Below, in pieces: positions 36,143-46,510 of a stretch of DNA of 59,169 nt. Location: assembly GCA_018242485.1 (NCBI GenBank), contig JAFEBV010000023.1:1-59169 (forward strand). Direction: 5' to 3'. The stretch is from Pseudomonadota bacterium. Lineage in GTDB: Bacteria; Pseudomonadota; Gammaproteobacteria; Xanthomonadales; Xanthomonadaceae. The notes beneath the pieces are model-generated. The model ran no database searches and was not told where the DNA came from. It was given only the letters and a program-made list of their open reading frames with translations. Position numbers and translations under genes: made by a program. Position 1 is the first letter of the stretch; each line of letters opens with the position of its first letter.

Positions 36143-36601
36143 ATGCTCCGCGTCACCAAACTCACCGATTACGCCAGCGTGGTGCTGACCTTGCTGGCCA
36201 CCGCGCCGCAGCGGGTGCACAGCGCGGCCGAGCTGGCCGAACGCGCGCATCTGGAAGCCCCGACGGTGAGCAAACTGCTGAAGTCCCTGGCGCAGGCGGG
36301 ATTGGTCGAAGCCTTCCGCGGCGCCAACGGCGGCTACCGGCTGTCGCGCTCGCCCGAGGCGATCAGCCTGATTGCGATCGTCGAGGCCATCGAAGGCCCG
36401 CTGGGGATGACCGAATGCAGCCTGCACGATGGCGATTGCGGCATCCAGGACTACTGCGGCGTGCGCGGCAATTGGCAGCGCATCAACGAGGTGATCGCCG
36501 AGGCCCTGCGCGGGATCACGCTGGCGCACCTTCTCACTCCGCCAACCTCACGCCAGCCATCGCGGTCGCGCCGGCAGATCGCCGTGCAGGTGGTCGGATG
36601 A
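36143..36601 (+). CDS. Rrf2-family Fe-S cluster regulator of the suf operon
   Basis: A 152-residue winged-helix regulator of the IscR/Rrf2 family. The DNA-binding part spans about 1-70 (TDYASVVLTLLA..., with the wing ANGGYRLSR). The three [2Fe-2S] ligands are Cys92, Cys99 and Cys105 in TECSLHDGDCGIQDYC. It should sense cluster status and control the sufBCDS genes that follow, probably repressing when loaded. The C-terminus carries a short basic tail. It is the first gene of the operon, 57 bases before sufB. Confidence 0.92.
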   Translation: MLRVTKLTDYASVVLTLLATAPQRVHSAAELAERAHLEAPTVSKLLKSLAQAGLVEAFRGANGGYRLSRSPEAISLIAIVEAIEGPLGMTECSLHDGDCGIQDYCGVRGNWQRINEVIAEALRGITLAHLLTPPTSRQPSRSRRQIAVQVVG

Positions 36602-36644
36602 ACACGACCCTGCCCTCTGCCCGCACCGTCGAACCGGGAAACCC

Positions 36645-36658
36645 ATGAGCGTACAACC

Positions 36659-36662
<4 letters not shown>
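36645..36662 (+). other. Five-codon leader ORF overlapping the sufB start
   Basis: ATG AGC GTA CAA CCA TGA encodes MSVQP, and its stop overlaps the sufB ATG as ATGA. GGGAA lies upstream of the mini-ORF, while sufB itself has no SD. Translation of the mini-ORF could deliver ribosomes to sufB. It may also be a chance duplication, because both starts read ATGAGCG. Confidence 0.35.
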
Positions 36663-38098
<1,436 letters not shown>

Positions 38099-38107
38099 GG
38101 TTCATCC

Positions 38108-38308
38108 ATGGACACACAACACCGAATCGAGCGGATCTCACGCAAATGTCGTGTCGGCGAAGAGCCCAGCCTGGTGGACGAATACGCGCGATTTACCGTG
38201 GACGAACGGTTGGAACTGTTTCTGAGGTTGCGCAAAAGGAGCATCGAGGATCGCCATGGAACTGATCCAGGATTTCAAAGACTTCATTCGATTGTTCGAA
38301 GAGCATGA
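38108..38308 (+). CDS. Small protein, candidate partner of the downstream nucleotidyltransferase
   Basis: A 66-residue charged protein (VDEYARFTVDERLELFLRLR, then a short C-terminal GFQRLHSIVRRA). I do not recognise a named family. The layout resembles the short proteins often encoded just before AbiEii-like nucleotidyltransferases, where a partner or antitoxin role is suspected. It overlaps the next gene by 53 bases in a different frame and starts nine bases after the sufB stop. Its GC is lower than that of suf genes, which suggests insertion. It may not be translated to the full length if ribosomes favour the GAGGA site of the next gene. Confidence 0.5.
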   Translation: MDTQHRIERISRKCRVGEEPSLVDEYARFTVDERLELFLRLRKRSIEDRHGTDPGFQRLHSIVRRA

Positions 38309-38708
38309 CGTGCATTACATGATCGTCGGCGGCGTGGCAGTCAACGCGCTGGGCTTCGTGCGCATGACCGAGGACATCGATTTCTGGCTCGAACGGTCAC
38401 CGGAAAACGCCGACAAGACGCTCGCCGCATTGCAGGATTTCGGCTTCGGAGAATTCACCAAGGATGACTTGCTCGACCCGAAGGCCGTTTTGATGATGGG
38501 CCGCCCACCGAACCGGATCGACCTGCTCACATGGATTTCCGGTCGCGACTTCGAAGACTGCTATCCGCGCCGGACGCATGCGCTTCTGGGCGGCGTCCGC
38601 ATCCCGCTGATAGCGCTCGAAGATCTACTCATCAACAAGAAAGCCTCTGGCCGACCCAAGGATCTGGGCGATCTCGACGAATTTGAACGCAGGAAAGACA
38701 GGAAGTGA
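38256..38708 (+). CDS. Nucleotidyltransferase-fold protein (AbiEii/MNT-like), inserted in the suf operon
   Basis: A 150-residue protein with a minimal nucleotidyltransferase signature: VGGVAVNALGFVRMTEDIDF (GG...R.T.DID) near residues 24-43. RIDLLTWISG supplies a further acidic residue, and LIALEDLLINKKASGRPKDL gives the usual C-terminal K/R-K-D motif. Such proteins occur as toxins in AbiE- or MNT-type systems or as RNA-modifying enzymes. GAGGA lies five bases before the ATG. Its stop is eight bases before the sufC ATG, and AGGAAG, the sufC SD, lies within its last codons, so the cassette is tightly fitted into the operon. Confidence 0.75.
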   Translation: MELIQDFKDFIRLFEEHDVHYMIVGGVAVNALGFVRMTEDIDFWLERSPENADKTLAALQDFGFGEFTKDDLLDPKAVLMMGRPPNRIDLLTWISGRDFEDCYPRRTHALLGGVRIPLIALEDLLINKKASGRPKDLGDLDEFERRKDRK

Positions 38709-38713
38709 CACCC

Positions 38714-39478
<765 letters not shown>

Positions 39479-39501
39479 GCACTGCGCGCTCGTGCTTCAA
39501 A

Positions 39502-39536
39502 CCCCTCACCCACCGGGAGAGGGGCAGGGGTGAGGG
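39502..39536. repeat. REP-like hairpin between sufC and sufD
   Basis: CCCTCACCC (39503-39511) pairs with GGGTGAGGG (39528-39536) around a 16-base loop that contains GGGAGAGGGG. The same boxes occur in the element at 10043-10092. Lying inside an operon, it could pause or protect transcripts and alter the SufC:SufD ratio. Confidence 0.55.
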
Positions 39537-39545
39537 AACGCAACC

Positions 39546-40817
39546 ATGAGCGCCCTGCTCGACTCCCTCGCAAGTGGCTTCAGCGGCAACGACGCGCGTC
39601 GTGCAGCCCTCGATGCCGCGCTGGCCTGCGAGCTGCCCACGCGCAAGTCCGAGCGCTGGAAATACACCTCGCTGCACGCACTCGCACAGCGCCGCTTCGA
39701 GCGCGTGTCCGCTACCACGATGCCGGTCGATGCCACTGTGCTGGCGCACATCCCCGCCCCGCGCATCGTGTTCGTCAACGGCCGTCATGATGCCGCACTC
39801 TCCGACACAACGGCTCTGCCTGCCGGAATCGAACTGCAACCGCTGGATTGTCACGCGAACCTCGACGGAACCACAGCAAACCACCTGCCAGCCCCGCTCT
39901 TCGATCGCGCCGACGAGGTCTTCGCACGTCTGAATGTGGCGCTTGCCGAACAAGGCGTTGCGTTGCATGCGAAAACAATAGCGCGTGCAACGGTTCCGAT
40001 CCATCTGGTTTTCCTTGGCGCCCCCACTGCCACCGCCAACGCCTGGCATGCGCGTGTGCAGATCGTGCTCGATGCCGGCGCACACATGGATCTGGTCGAA
40101 CACCACCTCGCCGCAGGCACACACGCCCACCTCGGCAACCTGCTCACGCAGGCGCGGCTGGATGATGGCGCGCGCCTGCGCCATCTGCGCATCCAGCACG
40201 AATCCGCCGCGGCGAGCCTGATCGCGCGCACCGATGCTTCGCTTGCCCGCGATGCCGAATACCGCCGCCTCGATCTGGAACTCGGCGCCGGCCTGTCGCG
40301 TCACGAGTTCAACGTCCGCCTCGACGGCAACGCGGCGCGCTTGTTCGCCAACGGCGTGCTGCTGGCCGATGGCGCCCGGCATCTCGACACCCGCCTGAGC
40401 ATCGAGCACATCGCCCGCGACACCGCCTGCGACCTGCTCTGGCGCGGCATGGCCAGCGACCGCGCGCACGCGGTGTTCCACGGCGGCATCACCATCCATC
40501 CCGGCGCCGATGGTGCCGATGCGCGCTTGTCGAACAAGAACCTGCTGTTGTCGGCGAATGCGGAAATCGACACCCAGCCGGTGCTGGAGATCCACGCCGA
40601 CGAGGTCAAGGCCGCGCACGGTGCCACCGTCGGCCAGCTCGACGAAACCGCGCTGTTCTACCTGCGCTCGCGCGGCATCCCTGCGGCGCAGGCGCGCGCA
40701 CTGCTGACCGGCGCGTTTTGCCGGCAGGCGCTGGCGGTGCTGGAGGATGCCGGCATGGCCGAACTCGCACGGCAGGCAGTGGATGCCGCGCTGGAACGCA
40801 TCGAGGCAGCCGCGTGA
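39546..40817 (+). CDS. sufD: Fe-S cluster assembly protein SufD
   Basis: A 423-residue paralogue of SufB and the third subunit of SufBC2D, needed for iron entry. The N-terminal region carries LPTRKSERWKYTSLHAL, typical of SufD, followed by a beta-helix (HFHGGITIHPGADGADA-like core AVFHGGITIHPGADG). The end is ALFYLRSRGIPAAQARALLTGAF, which forms the SufC contact. The conserved histidine region is present in HADEVKAAHGATVG. GGAACGCAACC precedes the start. Its stop overlaps the GTG start of sufS. Confidence 0.95.
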   Translation: MSALLDSLASGFSGNDARRAALDAALACELPTRKSERWKYTSLHALAQRRFERVSATTMPVDATVLAHIPAPRIVFVNGRHDAALSDTTALPAGIELQPLDCHANLDGTTANHLPAPLFDRADEVFARLNVALAEQGVALHAKTIARATVPIHLVFLGAPTATANAWHARVQIVLDAGAHMDLVEHHLAAGTHAHLGNLLTQARLDDGARLRHLRIQHESAAASLIARTDASLARDAEYRRLDLELGAGLSRHEFNVRLDGNAARLFANGVLLADGARHLDTRLSIEHIARDTACDLLWRGMASDRAHAVFHGGITIHPGADGADARLSNKNLLLSANAEIDTQPVLEIHADEVKAAHGATVGQLDETALFYLRSRGIPAAQARALLTGAFCRQALAVLEDAGMAELARQAVDAALERIEAAA

Positions 40818-42100
40818 ACGCAAACATGGACAACACACGACTCCACCCAGACCATCCAACACAAGCGGGGGAAGGAGCCCATCGCGTGGACTGGAATCGC
40901 GTGCGCGCCGATTTCCCGCTGCTGCGCCGCGAGGTTCACGGCAAGCCACTGCTGTATTTCGATTCGGCCAATACCGGGCAGAAGCCCGAGCCCGTCATCG
41001 CCGCGGTGGATGCGTATTACCGCCAGTACAACGCCAACGTCTCGCGCGCCGTGCATGCGCTGGGCGAGCAGGCCACGTCCGCCTACGAGGCCGCGCGCGA
41101 CCGCCTTGCCCGTCACCTCAACGTCCATCGCGACGAGTTGATCTTCACCAGCGGCACCACGATGGCGATCAACCTCGTCGCCTACAGTTGGGCGCTGCCG
41201 CGGCTCAAGCCCGGCGACGCGATCCTGCTCACGCGCATGGAACACCACGCCAACATCGTGCCGTGGCAACTGGTCGCGCAGCGCACCGGCGCGACGATCA
41301 AGGTCGCCGAGATCACTCCCGAGGGCGTACTCGATCTGGATGCCTTGTACTCGGCGATGACGCCCGAAGTCAAACTGCTCGGCGTGACCCACGTCTCCAA
41401 TGTGCTTGGCACCATCAACCCAGTGCGCGAGATCTGCCGGCAGGCGCGCAAGCGCGGCATCGTCAGCATGGTCGATGGCTCGCAGGCGGCGCCGCACCGC
41501 GCGCTGGACATCACAGCCATCGGCTGCGATTTCTACGCCCTGACCGGGCACAAGATGTGCGGCCCGACCGGCACCGGCACGCTGTGGGCGCGGCGCGAGC
41601 ACCTGCAGGCGATGCCGCCATTCTTCGGCGGCGGCGAGATGATCCGCGAAGTACGCTTCGAGGGCACGATCTTCAACGACCCGCCGCACAAGTTCGAGGC
41701 TGGCACGCCCAACATCGCCGGCTTCATCGGTCTGGGCGCGGCGGTGGATTACCTCGATGCGCTGGGCATGGCGAACGTCGAGGCGCACGAGGCGGAATTG
41801 CTGGCGCACGCGACCGAGGAAATGCGCAAGCTCGACGGCCTGCGCATCATCGGCACCGCGCCCGACAAGGCGGCCGTGATCTCCTTCCTCGTCGCCGGCG
41901 CGCACGCGCACGATCTGGCCACCTTGCTCGATCTGGAAGGCGTGGCGGTGCGCTCGGGTCACCACTGCGCGCATCCGTTGATGCAGTTCTACGGCGTGCC
42001 GGCGACCTGCCGCGCCTCGCTGGCCTTCTACAACACCCACGCCGAGATCGAACGCTTCATCGTGGCGCTGCGCAAGGTGCGCGGGATGCTGGGAACATGA
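40814..42100 (+). CDS. sufS: Cysteine desulfurase SufS
   Basis: A 428-residue PLP enzyme that takes sulfur from L-cysteine for cluster assembly. The PLP lysine is Lys247 in TGHKMCGPTG. The sulfur-accepting cysteine is Cys385 in RSGHHCAHPLM, on the short RxGHHCA loop of group II desulfurases. The start is uncertain. GTG at 40814 overlaps the sufD stop (GTGA) and has GAGG seven bases before it; ATG at 40826 is the alternative. About 20 extra N-terminal residues precede the usual VRADFPLL. No sufE or sufU follows in the operon. Confidence 0.95.
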   Translation: MNANMDNTRLHPDHPTQAGEGAHRVDWNRVRADFPLLRREVHGKPLLYFDSANTGQKPEPVIAAVDAYYRQYNANVSRAVHALGEQATSAYEAARDRLARHLNVHRDELIFTSGTTMAINLVAYSWALPRLKPGDAILLTRMEHHANIVPWQLVAQRTGATIKVAEITPEGVLDLDALYSAMTPEVKLLGVTHVSNVLGTINPVREICRQARKRGIVSMVDGSQAAPHRALDITAIGCDFYALTGHKMCGPTGTGTLWARREHLQAMPPFFGGGEMIREVRFEGTIFNDPPHKFEAGTPNIAGFIGLGAAVDYLDALGMANVEAHEAELLAHATEEMRKLDGLRIIGTAPDKAAVISFLVAGAHAHDLATLLDLEGVAVRSGHHCAHPLMQFYGVPATCRASLAFYNTHAEIERFIVALRKVRGMLGT

Positions 42101-42642
42101 TCGACTTCCGATTTCGCTCCGCCACGACCGCCGACGTGGACGCCATCGTCGCCCTCGTCGAGTCGGCCTATCGCGGCGACTCCAGCCGTGCCGGCTGGAC
42201 CACCGAGGCCGACTTTCTCGATGGCCGCCGTACCGGCGCCGAAGAAGTGCGTGCGCAGATCGAGCGACCACGCAGCCGCATGCTGCTGGCCGAGTCTGCC
42301 ATGGCACGGTCGGATCGGGATGGTGCGCTGCTCGCCTGCGCGCACGTGGCCGATGAGGAAGGCGCGGGCTACTTCGGCATGTTCTCGGTGCGGCCCACAC
42401 TGCAAAACGTCGGCATCGGCAAGGCGATGCTGGCGCGGGCCGAGGCCATCGCCCGCGAGGAGTGGTCGCTGCCGACGATGCGCATGACCGTGATCGACAT
42501 CCGCAACGAACTGATCGCGTGGTACGAACGCCGGGGCTATCGGCGTACCGGCATCACCAAGCCGTTTCCCTACGACGATGCCAACTTCGGCCTGCCGCGA
42601 CGCGATGACCTGCGCTTCGAGATACTGGAGAAGACGCTGTGA
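42097..42642 (+). CDS. GNAT-family N-acetyltransferase
   Basis: A 181-residue acetyltransferase. The acetyl-CoA-binding motif A is seen as FSVRPTLQNVGIGKAMLARAE, and motif B as MTVIDIRNELIAWYERRGYRRTG. The substrate is unknown. Its start overlaps the sufS stop (ATGA), so it is co-translated with the suf operon. That placement is common in related genomes and may mean a role with cysteine, a suf protein or stress, but this is only inference. Confidence 0.88.
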   Translation: MIDFRFRSATTADVDAIVALVESAYRGDSSRAGWTTEADFLDGRRTGAEEVRAQIERPRSRMLLAESAMARSDRDGALLACAHVADEEGAGYFGMFSVRPTLQNVGIGKAMLARAEAIAREEWSLPTMRMTVIDIRNELIAWYERRGYRRTGITKPFPYDDANFGLPRRDDLRFEILEKTL

Positions 42643-42802
42643 GTTTTTTCCTGCCTGGTCTTGGCGACCATCCCCAAGTGCTCTACCCGAGGCCGGGTCA
42701 GAGCGCTCCACTGCGATGTCCTCGAGACCTTCACCGCGTCCAGCCCGACTGCAAATGGCTGACGCTCAAGTGCTGCCCTTGAAGGCTTTGATCACGACAC
42801 GT

Positions 42803-44803
42803 CTACTGCTCCACGAAGACATACTCATGCTGGTCATCGCGCAAGGTCAGGGTGCGCTTGTGATCGAGCTCGCCAACCGTGTACACCCGCCCCCTTGCCA
42901 GATTCGGCGAGATCACGATGAAACTGGTGCTTCCATCGTCGTTCCTGCGCGACGCAACCTCGGCATTCAACATGCCGGCATGGAAATAGACATCCGCGCC
43001 ATTGTGCGTGACCACGATCGGCCCAAGCACCGGGTTGACGTAGCGTGCAGCCAGCTTTCCACTGGCGACAGGATCGGCGGGCACCTGCAAGCGCACACGA
43101 TATAGTGCGTCTTGGATATCGTTGTCGGCAACGGCGGCCGCGATCTGTCCGTCGGCTTCCAATTTGCCGTCGAACAGCAGTTCGGCCAGCTTGCGCCGGA
43201 ACGGACCCAACAGATCCTCGCCATGGTTGGAATTGGTCAGGATGACCGCACCGACGTTGTAGTCGGGAAACCAGATCATGTCGCTCTTGTAGCCTGCCAT
43301 GCTCCCGCCGTGATGTATGACAGTGACTCCCCAGCTCTTGTCGATCTCCAGGCCCATACCGTAGTCGTCGTCTTCGCCCTTGACCACATTCGGCACGCGT
43401 CGTTGCAGCAGGTTTTCTTCGGACACCAGCCGCTGTCCGTTCGGCAGTTTGCCCTTGGCCAGTTCCAGCATCACGTACTGGCTCAGGTCGTGGGCACTGG
43501 TCCACAGACCATTGCTCGGCCGCAGTGGAATGCCTGCGTAGTTGTACGTGATCGGAGTGACGACGGTATCTCCGTCGATATCCTGGTCGTGCGGTCGCGC
43601 GTAGTCACCCTGCATCGCCTTGGCATAGTCGAAGGTGCTACGGCTCATGCCGAGCGGATCGAGAATCCTGCGTTGCATGGCTTCGTCATAGGCAGCCCCG
43701 AGCTCCTTGCCGGGGATCGCGATCGACGCTCCGACGTAACCGGCTGCGGCAGCCATCGTGTTGCTGTACTGGAAAACTTCGCCGAATTTGCTGGTCGGTT
43801 GCATCGTGCTCAATGACTGCATCATCGTTTCGGGTGTTCCGCGCCCGTCGTCGAACAGCCATTCGAAATCTCGTCGCGGCATCCCGGTACATGCGCATAC
43901 CAAATCCTTGATCCTGACCGTGCGCGTGATCGTTGCGTCCCCCAGCTTGAATGACGGATAGGCTTCGACGACCGGCTCGTCCCAGCGCAGCTTCTTTTCA
44001 TCGACCAGTTCGGCGAGCATCAATGTCGTCAGCGCCTTGGTGTTGGACGCGGCGAGGAACAGCGTGTCGGCATCAATTCGATCGGCCTTGCCCAGCTCGC
44101 GCACGCCAAGGCCGCCCTCGTAAACGATCTTGCCGCCATCGATCAAACTGAATGCGACGCCTGGGATCTGCAATTGGCGCATGGCATTCCTGAGGAACCG
44201 CCTCATCGAGTTGATGATCTGCGCATCAATCGGGTGTGCGGCGCGGCCGGCGAATGATTCGCGCTGGTAGCCCTTGGGCCGTAAACTGCTGGCAAGAAGA
44301 CCGAACGGCCCCCTGCGCCTGGCCAGCGTCGCATCGCTCGACTCCAGCATGGCAACGAACCATTTCGTGCCAGCGCGCCAAGTCCATGCCTCGATGTCGA
44401 GCTTCTCATTGGGCGAGACCTTGTAGTGAAAAGTCTCGTGTTCGTCCCAACCATTTCGCGGAGCCATGGGCTCCGTGTCCAGCAACGGACGCTGGAAGCC
44501 CGGATCGAACGCGATCCAGCCCGCGGCGACAGCCGAGGCTGAGTCCTTCGCGTCCACATCGATCAGCGCGAACTTGAAGTCAGGTTCAACCGGACTCAGC
44601 ACGACGAGAGAACCCTTCGTCGTCATCCTCCATCCGTCTGGAATAATGAATGTTGTACCGGCGGGTGTGCTGCCGGGCGTGCCTGCTTCGACCTGCTGCT
44701 TGCCCATAGTTGGCGAAACCGGAGGGGACGACGTAGTGTCTGCCCATACCGGTTGAGTGCCGAAAAGAGCCATCAACTGCAAACACAACAGTTTTTTGCG
44801 CAT
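42803..44803 (-). CDS. Exported serine hydrolase, class C beta-lactamase/PBP-like fold
   Basis: A 666-residue protein with a signal peptide (MRKKLLCLQLMALFGTQPVW, cleavage after WA near 21). A domain of about 170 residues without clear relatives comes first. The beta-lactamase-type domain follows, with SxxK as S253-N-T-K256, Y346-S-N and H498-G-G. A C-terminal domain of about 130 residues resembles the DUF3471-like end of such hydrolases. It is probably a periplasmic peptidase or esterase rather than a resistance beta-lactamase. AAGGA before the ATG at 44803 sets the start. GC is somewhat lower than in its neighbours. Confidence 0.85.
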   Translation of the reverse strand: MRKKLLCLQLMALFGTQPVWADTTSSPPVSPTMGKQQVEAGTPGSTPAGTTFIIPDGWRMTTKGSLVVLSPVEPDFKFALIDVDAKDSASAVAAGWIAFDPGFQRPLLDTEPMAPRNGWDEHETFHYKVSPNEKLDIEAWTWRAGTKWFVAMLESSDATLARRRGPFGLLASSLRPKGYQRESFAGRAAHPIDAQIINSMRRFLRNAMRQLQIPGVAFSLIDGGKIVYEGGLGVRELGKADRIDADTLFLAASNTKALTTLMLAELVDEKKLRWDEPVVEAYPSFKLGDATITRTVRIKDLVCACTGMPRRDFEWLFDDGRGTPETMMQSLSTMQPTSKFGEVFQYSNTMAAAAGYVGASIAIPGKELGAAYDEAMQRRILDPLGMSRSTFDYAKAMQGDYARPHDQDIDGDTVVTPITYNYAGIPLRPSNGLWTSAHDLSQYVMLELAKGKLPNGQRLVSEENLLQRRVPNVVKGEDDDYGMGLEIDKSWGVTVIHHGGSMAGYKSDMIWFPDYNVGAVILTNSNHGEDLLGPFRRKLAELLFDGKLEADGQIAAAVADNDIQDALYRVRLQVPADPVASGKLAARYVNPVLGPIVVTHNGADVYFHAGMLNAEVASRRNDDGSTSFIVISPNLARGRVYTVGELDHKRTLTLRDDQHEYVFVEQ

Positions 44804-45086
44804 GCACCATCCTTCACCATGTGAATGTTGCACCCTTGCGAACACTTGAACGGAACACTTTGATGTGGCCGCGAGTGATGCAGTCTAGATGGCCGCCGGG
44901 GTGCCAAAAGTGCTGGATCCCGGATTCTGTCCGCAGATCACACGAACAGCCCCGGAATGACGATGGCGTGAGCTTACGCCACGATTGATCCAAGAATGAA
45001 ACATAACCCACGCTCGCTTCGACGACTGCCAAGTTGCTTGGCGTGACGGATGCTGGCGCGTTGACGCGCAAACGCGCAGTGAAACA

Positions 45087-45812
45087 TCAACCCAACCGCC
45101 GCTCGATGCGCACCAACAGCGCTTCGCCGGCACCATCCAGAATGCTGCGCAAAGACGTATTGCCTTCGATGTTGTCGAGCAGTGCGGTATCGCCGGCCTG
45201 CAAGCGCAAGCGGGTGGCATCGGATTTCACGCTCGCCCAACCGGCGAGCAGGTGGATCGCCCACAGCACGCCGGCCTCGGCGAAGAACACCATCGAGCCC
45301 ACCAGCGGGCGGTGGTGAACCTGCAAGGCGCAGCGGTCGCGATGGACGATGGCGTTGAAGTCGGTGGTCGGCCCATCCAGCAAGCTGCATTGCACGCCAC
45401 GCTCGCCGGCGAACGCGATGCGTCCGTGCGGCGGCTCCAGATCGACGATCGTCGCATCGGCGCGTTCCACATCGGCACGCTCTGCATCGGCACGCCCCAC
45501 ATCGGCGAGCTCCACATCGGCAGGATTCGCATCGACGTGTCCAGCGCCGGCAACACCCGTGCCGGTGAAGTTCAAGCGCATGCCATTGCCCGACAGAAGC
45601 ACCAGTACGCGGTCGCAGCCGGCGAACTCGGAAAACGGGCCGTCACGTTCGATCTCGGCGATCGACAGGCGCCAGTCCCAATCGCCCGTCGGCATCGACG
45701 TGGCAACCGACTCGACCGGCATGCGCCCGCTGGCGATTTCGCGCGTCCAGCCGCCGCCGTTGCGCCAGCGCACGCGGCGGTATTCATTGGCGGGAATCGA
45801 CCGCAAGGGCAT
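45087..45812 (-). CDS. HutD/Ves-family cupin-like protein with internal minisatellite
   Basis: A 241-residue protein of the HutD/Ves family: it begins IPANEYRRVRWRNGGGWTREIA and has DWDWRLSIAEIERDGPFSEF, both family hallmarks. Its role is not well defined; HutD is linked to histidine use and Ves to cold or stress. Between two core strands lies a stretch of five-residue repeats (ADVEL, ADVGR, ADAER, ADVER) encoded by a 15-base tandem repeat, absent from typical relatives. A TAGAAT box lies only six bases before the ATG, so the mRNA may be leaderless. No hut genes are nearby. Confidence 0.8.
   Translation of the reverse strand: MPLRSIPANEYRRVRWRNGGGWTREIASGRMPVESVATSMPTGDWDWRLSIAEIERDGPFSEFAGCDRVLVLLSGNGMRLNFTGTGVAGAGHVDANPADVELADVGRADAERADVERADATIVDLEPPHGRIAFAGERGVQCSLLDGPTTDFNAIVHRDRCALQVHHRPLVGSMVFFAEAGVLWAIHLLAGWASVKSDATRLRLQAGDTALLDNIEGNTSLRSILDGAGEALLVRIERRLG
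45454..45543. repeat. 15-bp tandem repeat, about six units, inside the HutD/Ves gene
   Basis: Units begin at 45454, 45469, 45484, 45499, 45514 and 45529, each of the form RCATCGGCRVGNNCY. The period of 15 keeps the reading frame, so copy number can change without breaking the gene. Confidence 0.75.
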
Positions 45813-45818
45813 CTGGCG

Positions 45819-45824
45819 ATTCTA
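45819..45824 (-). promoter_or_regulatory. Candidate -10 TAGAAT six bases before the HutD/Ves gene start
   Basis: On the minus strand TAGAAT is followed by six bases and the ATG, which would give a leaderless transcript. No good -35 is visible. Confidence 0.3.
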
Positions 45825-45907
45825 CGACAGGCCACTGGCCGAGCCGACGTCCGCGGCGTGGCCCGCCCGACCGCCATGCGCGGCCGAGCGGGTCTAGCGA
45901 CATCACC

Positions 45908-46312
45908 TCAACGCTTCGCCGGGGCCGAGGCGCTGCCGAGCACGATGTAGTTGCGATTTTTGTCGATGGTCTTCAGGCCGATGCCCTTGACCTGAGCCAA
46001 CTCGTCGGCGCTGCGGAAAGCGCCATGACTCTTGCGCCAGGCCACGATGGCGGCGGCCTTGGACGGGCCGATGTTGACCAGCGACTCGTGCAACTGTTTG
46101 GCGTCGGCGGTGTTGACATCGACCTTCTTCGGCGCCTTCTTCGCCGCACGGGTTCCGGCATGCCGTGCATGGGCGGCGTGGCGCGCCGGCGCAGCGCCGA
46201 CGACGGCGGCCTTGCTGGCGGGTGCCGGATGGCTGGCCGTGCCGGCGTGGGCGCCGCCGATCAGCAGCACGGACAGGGCGAGGGATTGCAACAGGGTGGT
46301 CATGCGGTTCAT
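45908..46312 (-). CDS. comEA: ComEA-like helix-hairpin-helix protein
   Basis: A 134-residue exported protein: signal peptide (LLQSLALSVLLIGGAHA), then an Ala/His/Pro linker, then a ComEA-type double helix-hairpin-helix DNA-binding domain. The domain reads VDVNTADAKQLHESLVNIGP, then KAAAIVAWRKSHGAFRSADEL and VKGIGLKTIDKN. It would bind incoming DNA in the periplasm during natural transformation. GGAGA lies before the ATG at 46312. No other competence gene is nearby, and single-domain homologues with other roles exist. Confidence 0.85.
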   Translation of the reverse strand: MNRMTTLLQSLALSVLLIGGAHAGTASHPAPASKAAVVGAAPARHAAHARHAGTRAAKKAPKKVDVNTADAKQLHESLVNIGPSKAAAIVAWRKSHGAFRSADELAQVKGIGLKTIDKNRNYIVLGSASAPAKR

Positions 46313-46510
46313 GGGATTCTCCGGGGTGGTTGGCTGGACGCCGGCACGCAGCGCGCCGGACGTAGTCAGTGTCGGCATCGCCACCGCGCCATCCCATCGG
46401 GCGATCGCGTGGACGCGTGTCGGCCTGCGTCTGGATTCCGTGTCGGATTTCTCCTACACGCCCATCGCCGCGGGTTAGACTGGCTGCTTATGCCTCAGGG
46501 ACGGATCGCC

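Noticed and set aside
42803..44803. Beta-lactamase resistance gene
   Set aside because: The SxxK, YxN and HGG motifs are present, but the large extra N- and C-terminal domains fit an exported serine hydrolase rather than a resistance enzyme.
45454..45543. CRISPR array
   Set aside because: The period is 15 bases with no spacers and the repeats are in frame within a gene; this is a minisatellite.
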